Origin: Bacteroidota bacterium
GTDB lineage: Bacteria > Bacteroidota > Bacteroidia > Bacteroidales > UBA7960
Reading direction: 5' to 3'
DNA: 34,173 bases
Assembly (NCBI GenBank): GCA_018335675.1
Contig: JAGXRQ010000050.1
Span: forward strand, 1 to 34,173
The stretch's first letter is position 1; each line of letters begins with the position of its first letter. Below are positions 26,222-34,173 of this stretch, one piece after another. The position numbers were made by a program, and so were the translations under genes. The notes under the pieces are model-generated. The model was given only the letters and a program-made list of their open reading frames with translations. It was not told where the DNA came from and did not search any database.

Positions 26222-27184
26222 TTATTTTATTTTCTCCCATTTTACATGCTGGGGTTTTCTTGGCCAAAAAAAGAAAAACCCCAGCATTGTTGTTATATCA
26301 CGCAGGAAATAATATGGTATTCTTGCAAAAAACTCATAAAAGGGTCGGTTTTTCTGTATTGCTGATTTTAAAAATGTTGCAACTAAATATCCCAACAATA
26401 CATACATATTGTCGGAAGCAAAGGAAAGTATTAGACAGAATATCAGGCATATAAGTGTGTATTCCCTACCAATAATTATTGGCCACATATATTTATCAAA
26501 AAAATGCCTTCTGTAAAGCAAAGGTCTGGCATACAGCTGAGTACGATTGAAAATCATTTTCCACAATCGCCTGGGGTGATGATATAAAATTGTATAATGT
26601 GTCGATACTATCTCCTCCAGGTATTTAATTCTTACTCCGCTGTTTTTAAGCCTTAATGTAAGGTCGTAATCTTCACCTCCGGGTTTTTTATATCTTTCAT
26701 CAAAACCACTTACAGAATCAAAAGTTTTCTTATCAATTACAAACCATCCTGTTGCAGTTTTGAAAGCACTGTTTGTTAAATCATATCTTTTTTTGAAAGT
26801 CTTACCGGTTTTTTTATCAAAATAACTATTATTATGAGGTCCGGTAAAAAAAACACCGCTTTTGTTATGATATTCCTCAATTGCTTTTTTCAAGAAATCG
26901 GGGTTAATTACGTTGTCTCCATCAATAAAAAACAATAAATCGTAACAAGCATTTTTGGCCCCTAAATTCCTGCCTGAAGCCGGACTCTGGCCTTTGTAAA
27001 TGTTGTAAATTGATACTTCCGGAAACTTCTTAACCAGATCTATTGTGTTGTCTGAAGAATTTGAATCAACATAAATTATCTCATATTTATCAATATCAGC
27101 ATAATGAATAGAGTCATATACGCCTTTAATACATTTTTCAATGTGGCTGCTTTCGTTTTTTCCGATAATTATGAAGGATACCAT
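26222..27184 (-). CDS. GT2 family glycosyltransferase with C-terminal membrane segments
   Basis: 320 aa. GT-A fold: nucleotide-binding VSFIIIGKNESSHIEKCI at the start, YVDSNSSDNT near 39-47, and the metal-binding motif D88-G-D90 in FFIDGDNV. GGEDYDLTLRLKNSG is the acceptor-side ED motif region. Two hydrophobic stretches follow (about 240-275), suggesting membrane association. It is the last gene of the minus-strand glycan cluster, 6 bases after the preceding gene. The sugar and acceptor are not predictable from sequence. Confidence 0.88.
   Translation of the reverse strand: MVSFIIIGKNESSHIEKCIKGVYDSIHYADIDKYEIIYVDSNSSDNTIDLVKKFPEVSIYNIYKGQSPASGRNLGAKNACYDLLFFIDGDNVINPDFLKKAIEEYHNKSGVFFTGPHNNSYFDKKTGKTFKKRYDLTNSAFKTATGWFVIDKKTFDSVSGFDERYKKPGGEDYDLTLRLKNSGVRIKYLEEIVSTHYTILYHHPRRLWKMIFNRTQLYARPLLYRRHFFDKYMWPIIIGREYTLICLIFCLILSFASDNMYVLLGYLVATFLKSAIQKNRPFYEFFARIPYYFLRDITTMLGFFFFWPRKPQHVKWEKIK
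26246..26287. other. 13-bp hairpin inside the 3' end of the terminal glycosyltransferase gene
   Basis: ATGCTGGGGTTTT (26246-26258) is perfectly complementary to AAAACCCCAGCAT (26275-26287), and the stem can extend 3 bp past a one-base bulge. It lies 58-100 bases after the glutamine synthetase stop codon and within the last codons of the convergent gene. There is no T-run on either side. It could stall polymerase or protect the 3' end of the glycan transcript, or it may reflect the encoded GFFFFWPRKPQH. Confidence 0.55.
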
Positions 27185-27190
27185 AAAGAA

Positions 27191-28129
27191 TTAATATCGT
27201 TTGCCGAATCTCTTTTTCTTGTAATCGGCGATTGCCAAAGTTATTGATTTTATAACACTTGGCAACCTCTTTTTGTTTAATGAATGCAGCACAGCCGATA
27301 AAATGTAAATGCCGATTTTTTTATATCGTAAAAGACTAAAATAGAACTTATTGGAAGTGTTGTTTAAATATGTTTTTGTGAAAAGAGCAAAATTTCTTAT
27401 GGTATAATATGTGTAAAAAACAGACCAGTTTATGTTTGTCGCTGTTTTTATATGATGAACAATAATATCAGGAAAAACAATAGAAGGAAATTTTTTTAGC
27501 CAACCTCTCATACATAAATCGGCCTCTTCATAATAGATGTAGTATTTTTCATCTATCAAACCGGTTGCTTTAAGCAAACCTGTATTCACCATCATAAAGC
27601 ATCCACTAACAAAATCTACATATCGAAAATCTGTTTCAGGGTAATTTAAGGCTGTTTTATTGCGCAACTTGTTGAAATACTTTCCTTTAAGTGATTGTTT
27701 TTTAAAAAGAATCTGACCGTCGTTAACTAATAATTGATCTTTTCCTTCCAATATTTTAACTCCAAAGGCGAAAATGCTTTTATCAGAAAAACCACGAATT
27801 CTTTTCACTAAATGGCTGATAGTGTCGCTGTTAACCAGCAGGGTGTCGTTGTCTAGTGTTAATATATAATCAGCGTTTTGATTTATGGCCGATTTAAATC
27901 CAATATTGCGGGCGTTGGCTAATCCGATATTTTCATTGTTTTTAATAATGTTAATCTGAGGATAGTTGTTGGTGATAAATTCTATTGAACCATCATTTGA
28001 GCCATTATCTATAATTTCAATTTTTAAATTTTCGTAGTCTTGCGTAATTAAAAGCGGTATGCATTTCTTAAGCAACTCCAATCCGTTCATATTTAGAACC
28101 TGTGCAATGATATATGGCTGCTTATTCAT
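27191..28129 (-). CDS. GT2 family glycosyltransferase (rhamnosyltransferase-like)
   Basis: 312 aa. GT-A domain with IIDNGSNDGSIEF (about 39-51), NENIGLANARNIGF (about 65-78), and metal motif D93-N-D95 in LTLDNDTLL. YYEEADLCMRGWLKKFP is the characteristic downstream segment of WbbL-type transferases, many of which add rhamnose to lipid-linked glycans; rhamnose is a guess here. The start codon overlaps the stop of the GT4 gene as ATGA (28126-28129), so translation is coupled. Confidence 0.88.
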   Translation of the reverse strand: MNKQPYIIAQVLNMNGLELLKKCIPLLITQDYENLKIEIIDNGSNDGSIEFITNNYPQINIIKNNENIGLANARNIGFKSAINQNADYILTLDNDTLLVNSDTISHLVKRIRGFSDKSIFAFGVKILEGKDQLLVNDGQILFKKQSLKGKYFNKLRNKTALNYPETDFRYVDFVSGCFMMVNTGLLKATGLIDEKYYIYYEEADLCMRGWLKKFPSIVFPDIIVHHIKTATNINWSVFYTYYTIRNFALFTKTYLNNTSNKFYFSLLRYKKIGIYILSAVLHSLNKKRLPSVIKSITLAIADYKKKRFGKRY

Positions 28130-29325
28130 TGTTTAAGTAATTGATTATAAACCTCTTTAAGATATTCTGCAAAAGCATCGATTGTATGGTTATTAACTAC
28201 AAAATCTCTTCCTGCCTTTGCAAGTTTATTGCAAATTTCAGGATTATCAATCAGGTATTCAATTTTTGAAGCAAGTTCTTTGGCGTTGAAATCAGTTTTG
28301 ATTGAAAATTCCGGACTGGCAAATCCGGCAGAGCTCTTTATGTCTGTTGTAATCAGAGCATTTTCGCATGAAAGAGCTTCAAGCGTTGATTGCTCCGGAA
28401 AACTTCCAAAAGAAGCTAAACTACAGAAAACTTTACTTTTTGAAAAGACCTCAAATGGATTATCAGTAAATCCGAAAACCATCTTATTTTCCAAACCACT
28501 TGCGTTTAAAAATCTGACAACCTGTTTTTTAAGATTTCCATTTCCGTATATTTCAAATGATATATCATCTCTTTTGGATAGGATAATTTTTGCTGCTGCT
28601 AGAAATAGCAGTGGATTTTTATACTTGTCTAATCTTGCTAAAAAAACCACCTTGTTTTCTTTATTTGCATAAATAGACTTTGAATAATCTGTAAATGAAC
28701 ATGGTGCAATAAAGTGTTTTTTGTTTTCCGGAAAAACATTATTGTTTTTCAAAACAGATAAATATGGTTCACATTGAAGCTCAACAGCATCGGCAATATT
28801 TATTGAAGCAGGTAGGTAGCTCGGATTATTTCTATAAAAACGATTTTTTAAGAAACGGCCTACAGGCTCAACATACGAAAGTAAAAACTTTATATCAGGG
28901 TTTCTTTTTTTTATATGGGCGCATTCTGTAATACCCTCCCAAAATGCATGAATTAGTTGAATATCATATTTGACGATGATATTATTCAGCTTTGAAGAAT
29001 ATCTTTTAAGCAAGTAGGGATAAGCAAAAAATGAAATTATTTTATAATTGGTTACCAGGCTTTTGGCTTTTAAATGGAGTTTGCCTAACAAAGAAGTAGA
29101 ATCTGACAAAGGATTTAATACTATTACATTAGAATGATTTGCCAGTGTTGGAAATTGTTTAATAAGGGCATTATACTTTTCTCTGGAAAGTATAAGATAC
29201 AAATTTTGTATCAACTTATTATCAGTTGCATACATAAAGAAATTGGTGAAGCGTTTTTCCGCCCCACCAATTCCAGTGCCCCCAAGGGCAACAATTGCAA
29301 TATTTTTACGGAGCTGTTCTAACAC
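28126..29325 (-). CDS. GT4 family glycosyltransferase
   Basis: 399 aa, GT-B fold. The N-terminal glycine-rich ALGGTGIGGAEKRFTNF matches the acceptor-side loop of GT4. The C-terminal Rossmann half holds VVFLARLDKYKNPLLFL and the retaining-enzyme donor motif around SFPEQSTLEALSCENALI with the EX7E-type glutamates. The start codon is GTG at 29325, because no ATG precedes the conserved glycine loop. It overlaps the end of the SUMF1-like gene by 20 bases in another frame, implying coupled expression despite their different predicted locations. Confidence 0.9.
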   Translation of the reverse strand: MLEQLRKNIAIVALGGTGIGGAEKRFTNFFMYATDNKLIQNLYLILSREKYNALIKQFPTLANHSNVIVLNPLSDSTSLLGKLHLKAKSLVTNYKIISFFAYPYLLKRYSSKLNNIIVKYDIQLIHAFWEGITECAHIKKRNPDIKFLLSYVEPVGRFLKNRFYRNNPSYLPASINIADAVELQCEPYLSVLKNNNVFPENKKHFIAPCSFTDYSKSIYANKENKVVFLARLDKYKNPLLFLAAAKIILSKRDDISFEIYGNGNLKKQVVRFLNASGLENKMVFGFTDNPFEVFSKSKVFCSLASFGSFPEQSTLEALSCENALITTDIKSSAGFASPEFSIKTDFNAKELASKIEYLIDNPEICNKLAKAGRDFVVNNHTIDAFAEYLKEVYNQLLKQ

Positions 29326-30985
29326 CTCTACCGCCGTTTTGCCAGGAGTCTAGCCTGAAATTTCTTAGATTGTTTATATCTTGTCTTTCAGAAATTCTTA
29401 TGCTTCTAACATTTAGATTAAATGCTCCACCTCTGAAGCCAATTCTGATAGGCCAATTCCCTGCAACAGTATTTGGGTCGCCGGTTGCGTTAAGATTTCC
29501 ACTGCCATGCATTCCTGTATAAGAGCGACTTGCCATTGAAGTTCCATTGCTTACAGAAACAGCCATTTCCACAAGGTTTCCACTTAGCTCCATAACGCCG
29601 TAATACGAGGCTCCTGATGTAAGTCTGTTAGAGCTCGAAGTTGCAAAAATGCCACTACGATATGGACCATTGGCTATAAATGTTGGTAACATGAAAGCTG
29701 CATTAGCATTTGAAGGATTAATTATATACTCGTTGATTCTATTTACATTTCCTTGATTATTTATTGGATTAGCTACTCTAATAGCATCGGTATATAATCC
29801 GCCTCCTGCCCAAATATCTAGGCCAGCGGGTTGTCCGGCGCCTCTGGCTGCCTTTTCAAACTCCAGCTCTGTCATAGGGCGAAGTCCTGCCCAGTAAAGG
29901 TAAGCTTGAAGATCTGTATATATGGTTGTAGCATTAGCTCCTAGAAAATTGCAAGGCAAATGTTGTCCGTCGTCAGCCTCATTGGCTATACCATTACCAT
30001 TAACATCGCAATAAAAGAACAGACGCTCAGTTGTTCCAATACCATCTGTATGCACTCTTATTCCGTTTCTGTAGCTTTCTCCGGCGCCACTAATACGAAC
30101 AGTTGTCGTATTAGTCATTACATAAACGTTGGTAATACTTGAGCCCGACACATCAGTAAATGTTCGTCTGTTTTGTTGAGTTCTGGTAAGAGTGTTTAGG
30201 AAATCAACATATTGCTTTTGAGTAATTTCGTTTTTCATAATGTAAAAAGCATTGTATCCCTTAGGATATGCAGCCGGAAGGGTTTGTGTAGTTGAAGAAT
30301 CGAAATCATCTAAATTGCCATGTGTTGAATTGCTATTATTGTGATTCCCTAAATTTCCATCTGCAGCTGCTCCTGATCCGCCCAGAGTAATAACATCCTC
30401 ATTGTTTACCAAATATGGAGTTGTGAATGTTCCGTCGGTCATTATGCGATGAAATTGCTTTCTTACTTCTGCAGTGGAGCCATCATTCCCAAGATAAAAA
30501 CTTCCCTGAGGAATATAAACCATTTCTATTGCAAAAACTCTTATTTCAATATCAGTAAAATCTGTCACACTATCAAACCCATAGTCCCATCTTAATGCTA
30601 CATCTTGCCAATTATTTGTGCCACTTCCGTTTTCACTTCTGAAAAGAAATGCACCTTTTCTGTCGGAAGGAATAGAAACAGCAGCTCCAACAGGTACAGT
30701 ATGCCCCGCAAGACGCATAGTGCCATGCTTCCATAGATTATCAGTGCTCTTAAATTTAATAAATACCCATGCAGCATCATAGTTGTATGGCTCTGCATTG
30801 CCAACACCTGCAATATCACATCTCCAACTATTGTCCCAGCTTATACTGAATTCAAGATCAACAGTTTCTGCAACTGTATTTATGTTTTTTAAAACAGGAA
30901 GTTTAGTAAACTTAATATCATTTGCAAATAATATAATCGGCAAACTGAATAATAACAAGAATACTAGTTTTAAAGATTTTTTCAT
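29306..30985 (-). CDS. Exported SUMF1 / formylglycine-generating-enzyme-fold protein, probably non-catalytic
   Basis: About 559 aa from the ATG at 30985; an in-frame ATG at 31006 would add 7 residues. The N-terminus is a clear signal peptide (KKSLKLVFLLLFSLPIILFAN). A beta-rich domain (about 20-165) precedes the SUMF1/FGE-sulfatase module, which opens with EMVYIPQGSFYLGND and continues with YIMKNEITQKQYVDFLNTL, LRPMTELEFEKAARG, GVMELSGNLVEMAVS and GFRGGAFNL. The paired active-site cysteines of sulfatase-activating FGE are missing: the C-terminal third has no cysteine, and the terminus reads GGRGVRT where family members usually have GFRCVRT. A binding or structural role outside the cytoplasm is more likely than oxidation of sulfatases. 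It sits inside a sulfotransferase/glycosyltransferase operon. Confidence 0.87.
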   Translation of the reverse strand: MKKSLKLVFLLLFSLPIILFANDIKFTKLPVLKNINTVAETVDLEFSISWDNSWRCDIAGVGNAEPYNYDAAWVFIKFKSTDNLWKHGTMRLAGHTVPVGAAVSIPSDRKGAFLFRSENGSGTNNWQDVALRWDYGFDSVTDFTDIEIRVFAIEMVYIPQGSFYLGNDGSTAEVRKQFHRIMTDGTFTTPYLVNNEDVITLGGSGAAADGNLGNHNNSNSTHGNLDDFDSSTTQTLPAAYPKGYNAFYIMKNEITQKQYVDFLNTLTRTQQNRRTFTDVSGSSITNVYVMTNTTTVRISGAGESYRNGIRVHTDGIGTTERLFFYCDVNGNGIANEADDGQHLPCNFLGANATTIYTDLQAYLYWAGLRPMTELEFEKAARGAGQPAGLDIWAGGGLYTDAIRVANPINNQGNVNRINEYIINPSNANAAFMLPTFIANGPYRSGIFATSSSNRLTSGASYYGVMELSGNLVEMAVSVSNGTSMASRSYTGMHGSGNLNATGDPNTVAGNWPIRIGFRGGAFNLNVRSIRISERQDINNLRNFRLDSWQNGGRGVRTAP

Positions 30986-31036
30986 ATCAGTAAAATTATG
31001 TTTCATATGTGGTTAAACGTGTTTCTAATTCATTCA

Positions 31037-31072
31037 CAAATATAATAAAAATTGTTGCCTCTAAAATACAAA
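31037..31072 (-). promoter_or_regulatory. Possible internal promoter before the SUMF1-like gene
   Basis: In the 89-base gap between the GT2 gene and the SUMF1-like gene, the minus strand reads TATATTTG (31037-31044), an exact -7 match, with TTTG at 31069-31072. The 24-base spacer is longer than usual. This would allow the last four genes to be expressed apart from the first four. Confidence 0.4.
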
Positions 31073-31095
31073 TGCAGATATTTATGCTGCATCTA

Positions 31096-31968
31096 TTATT
31101 TTCTTTTGCTACAGAATAGCAAATAATAAATTCCACTCAAAGCAGAATAGCTTATCATTTTATGTGAGAACAAATAATTAAAAAATCCTGAAATTTTTGG
31201 AAGTCCCTTTGGAATAGGTTTTTTGGGATAAATAAAGCTAAGAATAACAAGTTTTTTTAAAATATAAAATCTACTTCTTCCTTCAAATTGTAGTCTTTGG
31301 ACAAATCCAATTCCAGTTCTTTTTCTTTTTTTCAACAATCCCCAAAACCCTCTGCTTGGGTGCTTAACAACAGCCTGTTTAGAAAAAACCAATTTGCATC
31401 CATCGTTCACCGCTTTGTTTGTCCAGTAGGAGTCTCCGCCCGAAATCCATTCCGGAAATAATCCAAGTTTTTCAAACAACAATTTATTAACAAACAAATT
31501 TGCAGTAATGCCTGTGTTGTTACCTATATTAAATTCTTGCTGCAAATGAAACCTGCTGTCGAACGTATGAAAAAAAGAATTCTTTTTTATTAAAAACTCA
31601 ATATTGCCTCCAACCAAATCAGCATTCTTATCTATAATACAATTAATTCCAGCACACAACCAATCAGAATTCGGAATACAATCTGAATCTATAAATGCAA
31701 TAACATTTCCTTTTGAGATAGTTATGCCTTTGTTTCTCGCTGCATAAGAGCTTTTAAACTTATCTTCATTTAGTAAGACAACATTATACTCTTTTATTTT
31801 TTCAGGAATTTTGTCAGACAAATTATCAATAACAATTATTTCAGTCTTGTTTTTCGGATAATCCTGCTCTTTTAGAGCATTCAAACAAATAAAAAGATTT
31901 TCATAATCATTATACACAGGTATAATGACTGAAATATATGGCAGATTGCTATCTAATCCCTCTTTCAA
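31096..31968 (-). CDS. GT2 family glycosyltransferase
   Basis: 290 aa. Opens with ISVIIPVYNDYENLFICL (about 12-29), the GT2 nucleotide-binding strand. IVIDNLSDK, then YAARNKGITISKGNVIAFIDSDCIPN (75-100) carries the metal motif D94-S-D96, and WISGGDSYWTNKAVNDGCKLVFS is the downstream acidic segment. FSKQAVVKHPSRGFWGLLKKRKR is typical of GT2 enzymes that act on lipid-linked sugars. It begins 2 bases after the sulfotransferase gene, in one transcript. Specificity unknown. Confidence 0.88.
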   Translation of the reverse strand: MKEGLDSNLPYISVIIPVYNDYENLFICLNALKEQDYPKNKTEIIVIDNLSDKIPEKIKEYNVVLLNEDKFKSSYAARNKGITISKGNVIAFIDSDCIPNSDWLCAGINCIIDKNADLVGGNIEFLIKKNSFFHTFDSRFHLQQEFNIGNNTGITANLFVNKLLFEKLGLFPEWISGGDSYWTNKAVNDGCKLVFSKQAVVKHPSRGFWGLLKKRKRTGIGFVQRLQFEGRSRFYILKKLVILSFIYPKKPIPKGLPKISGFFNYLFSHKMISYSALSGIYYLLFCSKRK

Positions 31969-31970
31969 TT

Positions 31971-32735
31971 TTAAATGTATTTGTAATGTTTTAATAGGCT
32001 AACCACCTCATTATCTGACATTATTTCATCAATCAATTCTTTTTTAGCCGACATCCATTTTCCCACAGAAGTATTATTAATGGCTTCAACTTTTCCCCAC
32101 CAGGCTATATGTTCCACTATATTTGTCTTCTTGTTGAAATCAGAAAGGCTTATATCATTAACATCAATAAAAGCCAGAATTTTTTTTATTTCATATTCAA
32201 AGTTTTGAACAAAATCCTCATATCTAATTGTTAAAACACTCTCATTGTTTTCAAAATTCTTTGCTGCATTAACATCTTTTACCCATCTCTTTGAGCTAAT
32301 GTAATTTTCGCCATATATTGGATGTGAACTTAAAACAACGTCTCTGCAATCTCTAACAATGTTTATTATTTTTACCCTATTATTGAAATCCTCAAGTATT
32401 TCTTTAATATAATGAACATGCCGAGGTGTTTTCTCACACCATGTTTTTTTTCCTTTCGGAATATCTTGTTTTATTAAAAGAACAAAAACCTTGGTTAAAA
32501 TTTTTACAGAGTTTAAAAGCTTAAGCTTTTTCCGTTTTGTTCGCAGGTATATTTTTGTTTCTTTCGGAATTGAAAATATTTGAGGATGAGCGCCTAATAC
32601 CGCTTGAAGAATTGTAGTTCCGGAGCGCCCGCAGCCAACAATGAATATGGGTTCGCCTGAAAACCGTGTAACTCTTATCAGTGATATCAACCTTAACTCT
32701 CTGAAAAGACGCAATATTTTTTTAAAAATTTTCAA
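31971..32735 (-). CDS. Sulfotransferase family protein (PAPS-dependent), first of two types
   Basis: 254 aa. The 5'-phosphosulfate-binding loop is GCGRSGTT (34-41); the 3'-phosphate-binding motif is R128-D129 in NIVRDCRDVVLSSHP with S136. WCEKTPRHVHYIKEI (about 99-113) is the conserved segment between them. These features define PAPS-dependent sulfotransferases that move sulfonate from 3'-phosphoadenosine-5'-phosphosulfate to hydroxyl groups of sugars or lipids. It differs from its neighbour in the loop (GRSGTT versus MKAGTT), so the two are separate subfamilies, not a recent duplication. The surrounding glycosyltransferases suggest a glycan acceptor. Confidence 0.88.
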   Translation of the reverse strand: MKIFKKILRLFRELRLISLIRVTRFSGEPIFIVGCGRSGTTILQAVLGAHPQIFSIPKETKIYLRTKRKKLKLLNSVKILTKVFVLLIKQDIPKGKKTWCEKTPRHVHYIKEILEDFNNRVKIINIVRDCRDVVLSSHPIYGENYISSKRWVKDVNAAKNFENNESVLTIRYEDFVQNFEYEIKKILAFIDVNDISLSDFNKKTNIVEHIAWWGKVEAINNTSVGKWMSAKKELIDEIMSDNEVVSLLKHYKYI

Positions 32736-32752
32736 TTAAAATAATTTACAGA

Positions 32753-33562
32753 TTAAATACTCCAGTTTTTGTAGTTTTCAGTTGCTATAATTCTGAATTT
32801 GTTAATGTCAGACTTTAAATATGCTTTTATGTCAATTAATTGTTGCTCTTCAATAATAGGGTTTTCAATGGGTTTATTTGTGGTCATGATTGCTGGTAAA
32901 ACCGACATTAATAATTTCTTAATGCGCTCTGAATGAACAAGATTGTCTAATAATGATTTTGCTTTTTTGTCAGTAGATATATGATATCTTTGGTTTATGT
33001 TTTTTATGTTAACATTGCACGAAACACCAAGGAAATTGAAAATTCTATAAAGAACATCTTCTGTGCAAGCTAATAATTCTTCAGACTCAACAAACATTAT
33101 TTTATTTAACTCAAAGTATTTCAGGTATTCTTCGATTTGATAAAAGTACATTGAAGTTTTTAGATATATAGAGTCAGGTACAACCGCCTCTGCAAATGAT
33201 TTCTTTTCCCTACCTTGAGCTACATTGTGAATATAGTGTGAAATGGCTCTTTCTATAGGATCTCTAACAATGTAGATAAGCTTAACTTTTGGAATATCTT
33301 TATATATTCGAGCAGGAACACCCTCATATCTGTGCCTTTTTGAATAATTTGTGCTCGCCTCTCCATATGCTACAGCATCATTTTTTTTGAAAAGAGATGA
33401 ATACCTTGCTATTCCTTTTTTATATTCCTCACCCCCAAGGAAATAATTTGGTTCTTTTTCGGCAGACATACATATTTCGGGGTGACTATCAAGATAATGA
33501 TATAAGCTGGTTGTACCTGCTTTCATTGCTCCAATAACTAAAAAAGTTGGTAGTATAATCAT
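32753..33562 (-). CDS. Sulfotransferase (heparan-sulfate N/O-sulfotransferase-like)
   Basis: 269 aa. PAPS 5'-phosphosulfate loop IGAMKAGTTSLYHYLDSHP (10-28) with K14 as the likely catalytic lysine; KEPNYF at 36-41; and the 3'-phosphate-binding R100-D101-P102 in IYIVRDPIERAISHY, with S108. This set is the hallmark of the Sulfotransfer_1 family that includes heparan-sulfate and bacterial exopolysaccharide sulfotransferases. The start codon lies 3 bases after the ABC gene and the stop 17 bases before the second sulfotransferase, indicating cotranscription. Target hydroxyl unknown. Confidence 0.9.
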   Translation of the reverse strand: MIILPTFLVIGAMKAGTTSLYHYLDSHPEICMSAEKEPNYFLGGEEYKKGIARYSSLFKKNDAVAYGEASTNYSKRHRYEGVPARIYKDIPKVKLIYIVRDPIERAISHYIHNVAQGREKKSFAEAVVPDSIYLKTSMYFYQIEEYLKYFELNKIMFVESEELLACTEDVLYRIFNFLGVSCNVNIKNINQRYHISTDKKAKSLLDNLVHSERIKKLLMSVLPAIMTTNKPIENPIIEEQQLIDIKAYLKSDINKFRIIATENYKNWSI

Positions 33563-33565
33563 CTT

Positions 33566-34173
33566 TTAAATACTAAGCGTTACAAAGTCAGTAATATTTA
33601 TTGTTTTATGCGAAACGTAAATAATTGTTATACCATCAATTTTTCTAATGTTATGTAGTATTTCATTTTCTGTTTCAGCATCTACTTCAGATAGGGCTTC
33701 GTCAAGTATAAGCAGTTCAGGTTGTTGATATAATGCTCTGGCTAATCCTATTCTTTGGCGCTGCCCTCCTGAAATTTTTATCCCTCTTTCACCAATTTTT
33801 GAATGAAGACCCAAAGGAAGTGATTCAACAAAACTCTCGAGACATGATAATTGTATAGCTTCTTCACAAAGACTTAGATTTATATCAGAGGTGTTTTCTC
33901 CGGGAGCAATATTTTTAATTATGCTGGAATCAAAGAAAAATACATTTTGAGGCACATATCCAATTTTCTTTTGCCATAGGTTTAGATTTTCATACATGTT
34001 TTTCCCATCTATTAGTATTGTACCACTTTGAGGTTTTAAAATCCCGCAAATTATTTCTAATAGTGTGGTTTTGCCAATTCCCGACTTTCCTTCCAGCAAA
34101 TAGAAACCACCTTTCTTTATTTCAATGTTTTTATCTTTTAGTACATAGCTTTTTTTATCGGGATATTTGAAAC
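33566..34173 (-). CDS. ABC transporter ATPase domain (5' end beyond the window)
   Basis: Partial gene, C-terminal part only; the frame stays open to the right edge, where it reads KDKNIEIKKGGFYLLEGKSG. Nucleotide-binding domain motifs in order: Walker A GKSGIGKTT, Q-loop YVPQNVFFFD, ABC signature ISGGQRQR, Walker B LLILDEALSEVD, and the H-loop histidine in VSHKT. The NPFFFD/SIIKNIAPGE pattern resembles MsbA/PglK-type exporter domains with a fused membrane part, which would lie upstream outside the window. It is the first visible gene of the cluster, so it probably flips or exports the lipid-linked glycan. Confidence 0.9.
   Translation of the reverse strand, partial: FKYPDKKSYVLKDKNIEIKKGGFYLLEGKSGIGKTTLLEIICGILKPQSGTILIDGKNMYENLNLWQKKIGYVPQNVFFFDSSIIKNIAPGENTSDINLSLCEEAIQLSCLESFVESLPLGLHSKIGERGIKISGGQRQRIGLARALYQQPELLILDEALSEVDAETENEILHNIRKIDGITIIYVSHKTINITDFVTLSI

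Noticed and set aside
28229-28672. 147-residue open frame antisense to the GT4 gene
   Set aside because: Complement of a convincing GT4 domain; composition (Ser/Leu/Phe-rich) is that of a shadow frame.

Overview
The window is AT-rich, protein-dense bacterial DNA from a member of the Bacteroidota, most likely an anaerobic Bacteroidales- or Marinilabiliales-type organism. Support comes from a large surface protein with a type IX secretion (Por) C-terminal sorting domain, from promoter elements of the Bacteroidota form TAnnTTTG in front of several genes, from a DUF4175-type membrane protein followed by an ATPase, ybeY and mnmG, and from a butyrate kinase/phosphotransbutyrylase pair that implies fermentation. 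No tRNA, rRNA, CRISPR array, transposase or phage gene was seen, and no gap between genes exceeds 300 bases.

Layout. 1-3 kb: a LytTR response regulator (+) converges on RNase R (-) across a shared bidirectional terminator. 3-9.3 kb: one probable operon (+) of DUF4175-like protein, small ATPase, YbeY and MnmG, with a good promoter at its head. 9.25-9.32 kb: two copies of the 16-bp palindrome TGTTCCACGTGGAACA, which match the parS (ParB-binding) consensus and suggest the window lies in the origin-proximal half of the chromosome. 9.3-14.4 kb (+): a zinc-ribbon methyltransferase, a very large NtrY-like sensor kinase, and a small secreted protein with six TDWKSEA repeats resembling the DUF6150 / 7(1)-knot proteins. 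14.4-17 kb (-): buk, ptb and a small heat-shock protein. 17.1-19.4 kb (+): a flippase-like membrane protein and a phospholipase-D-type (cardiolipin synthase-like) enzyme, then an NlpC/P60 lipoprotein (-). 20.1-24.6 kb (+): a 1484-residue adhesin-like T9SS cargo with three nearly identical 81-residue repeats. 24.7-26.2 kb (+): a glutamine synthetase whose start codon sits 4 bases after a perfect 21-bp inverted repeat.

26.2-34.2 kb is a single minus-strand cluster that runs off the right end: ABC transporter ATPase (partial), two PAPS-type sulfotransferases, a GT2 glycosyltransferase, an exported SUMF1-fold protein without the catalytic cysteines, a GT4 and two more GT2 enzymes. The combination suggests synthesis and export of a sulfated surface glycan. 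This is the least conventional part of the window and the best candidate for an undescribed system. Functions are inferred from residues and motifs visible in the translations; no database search was run.
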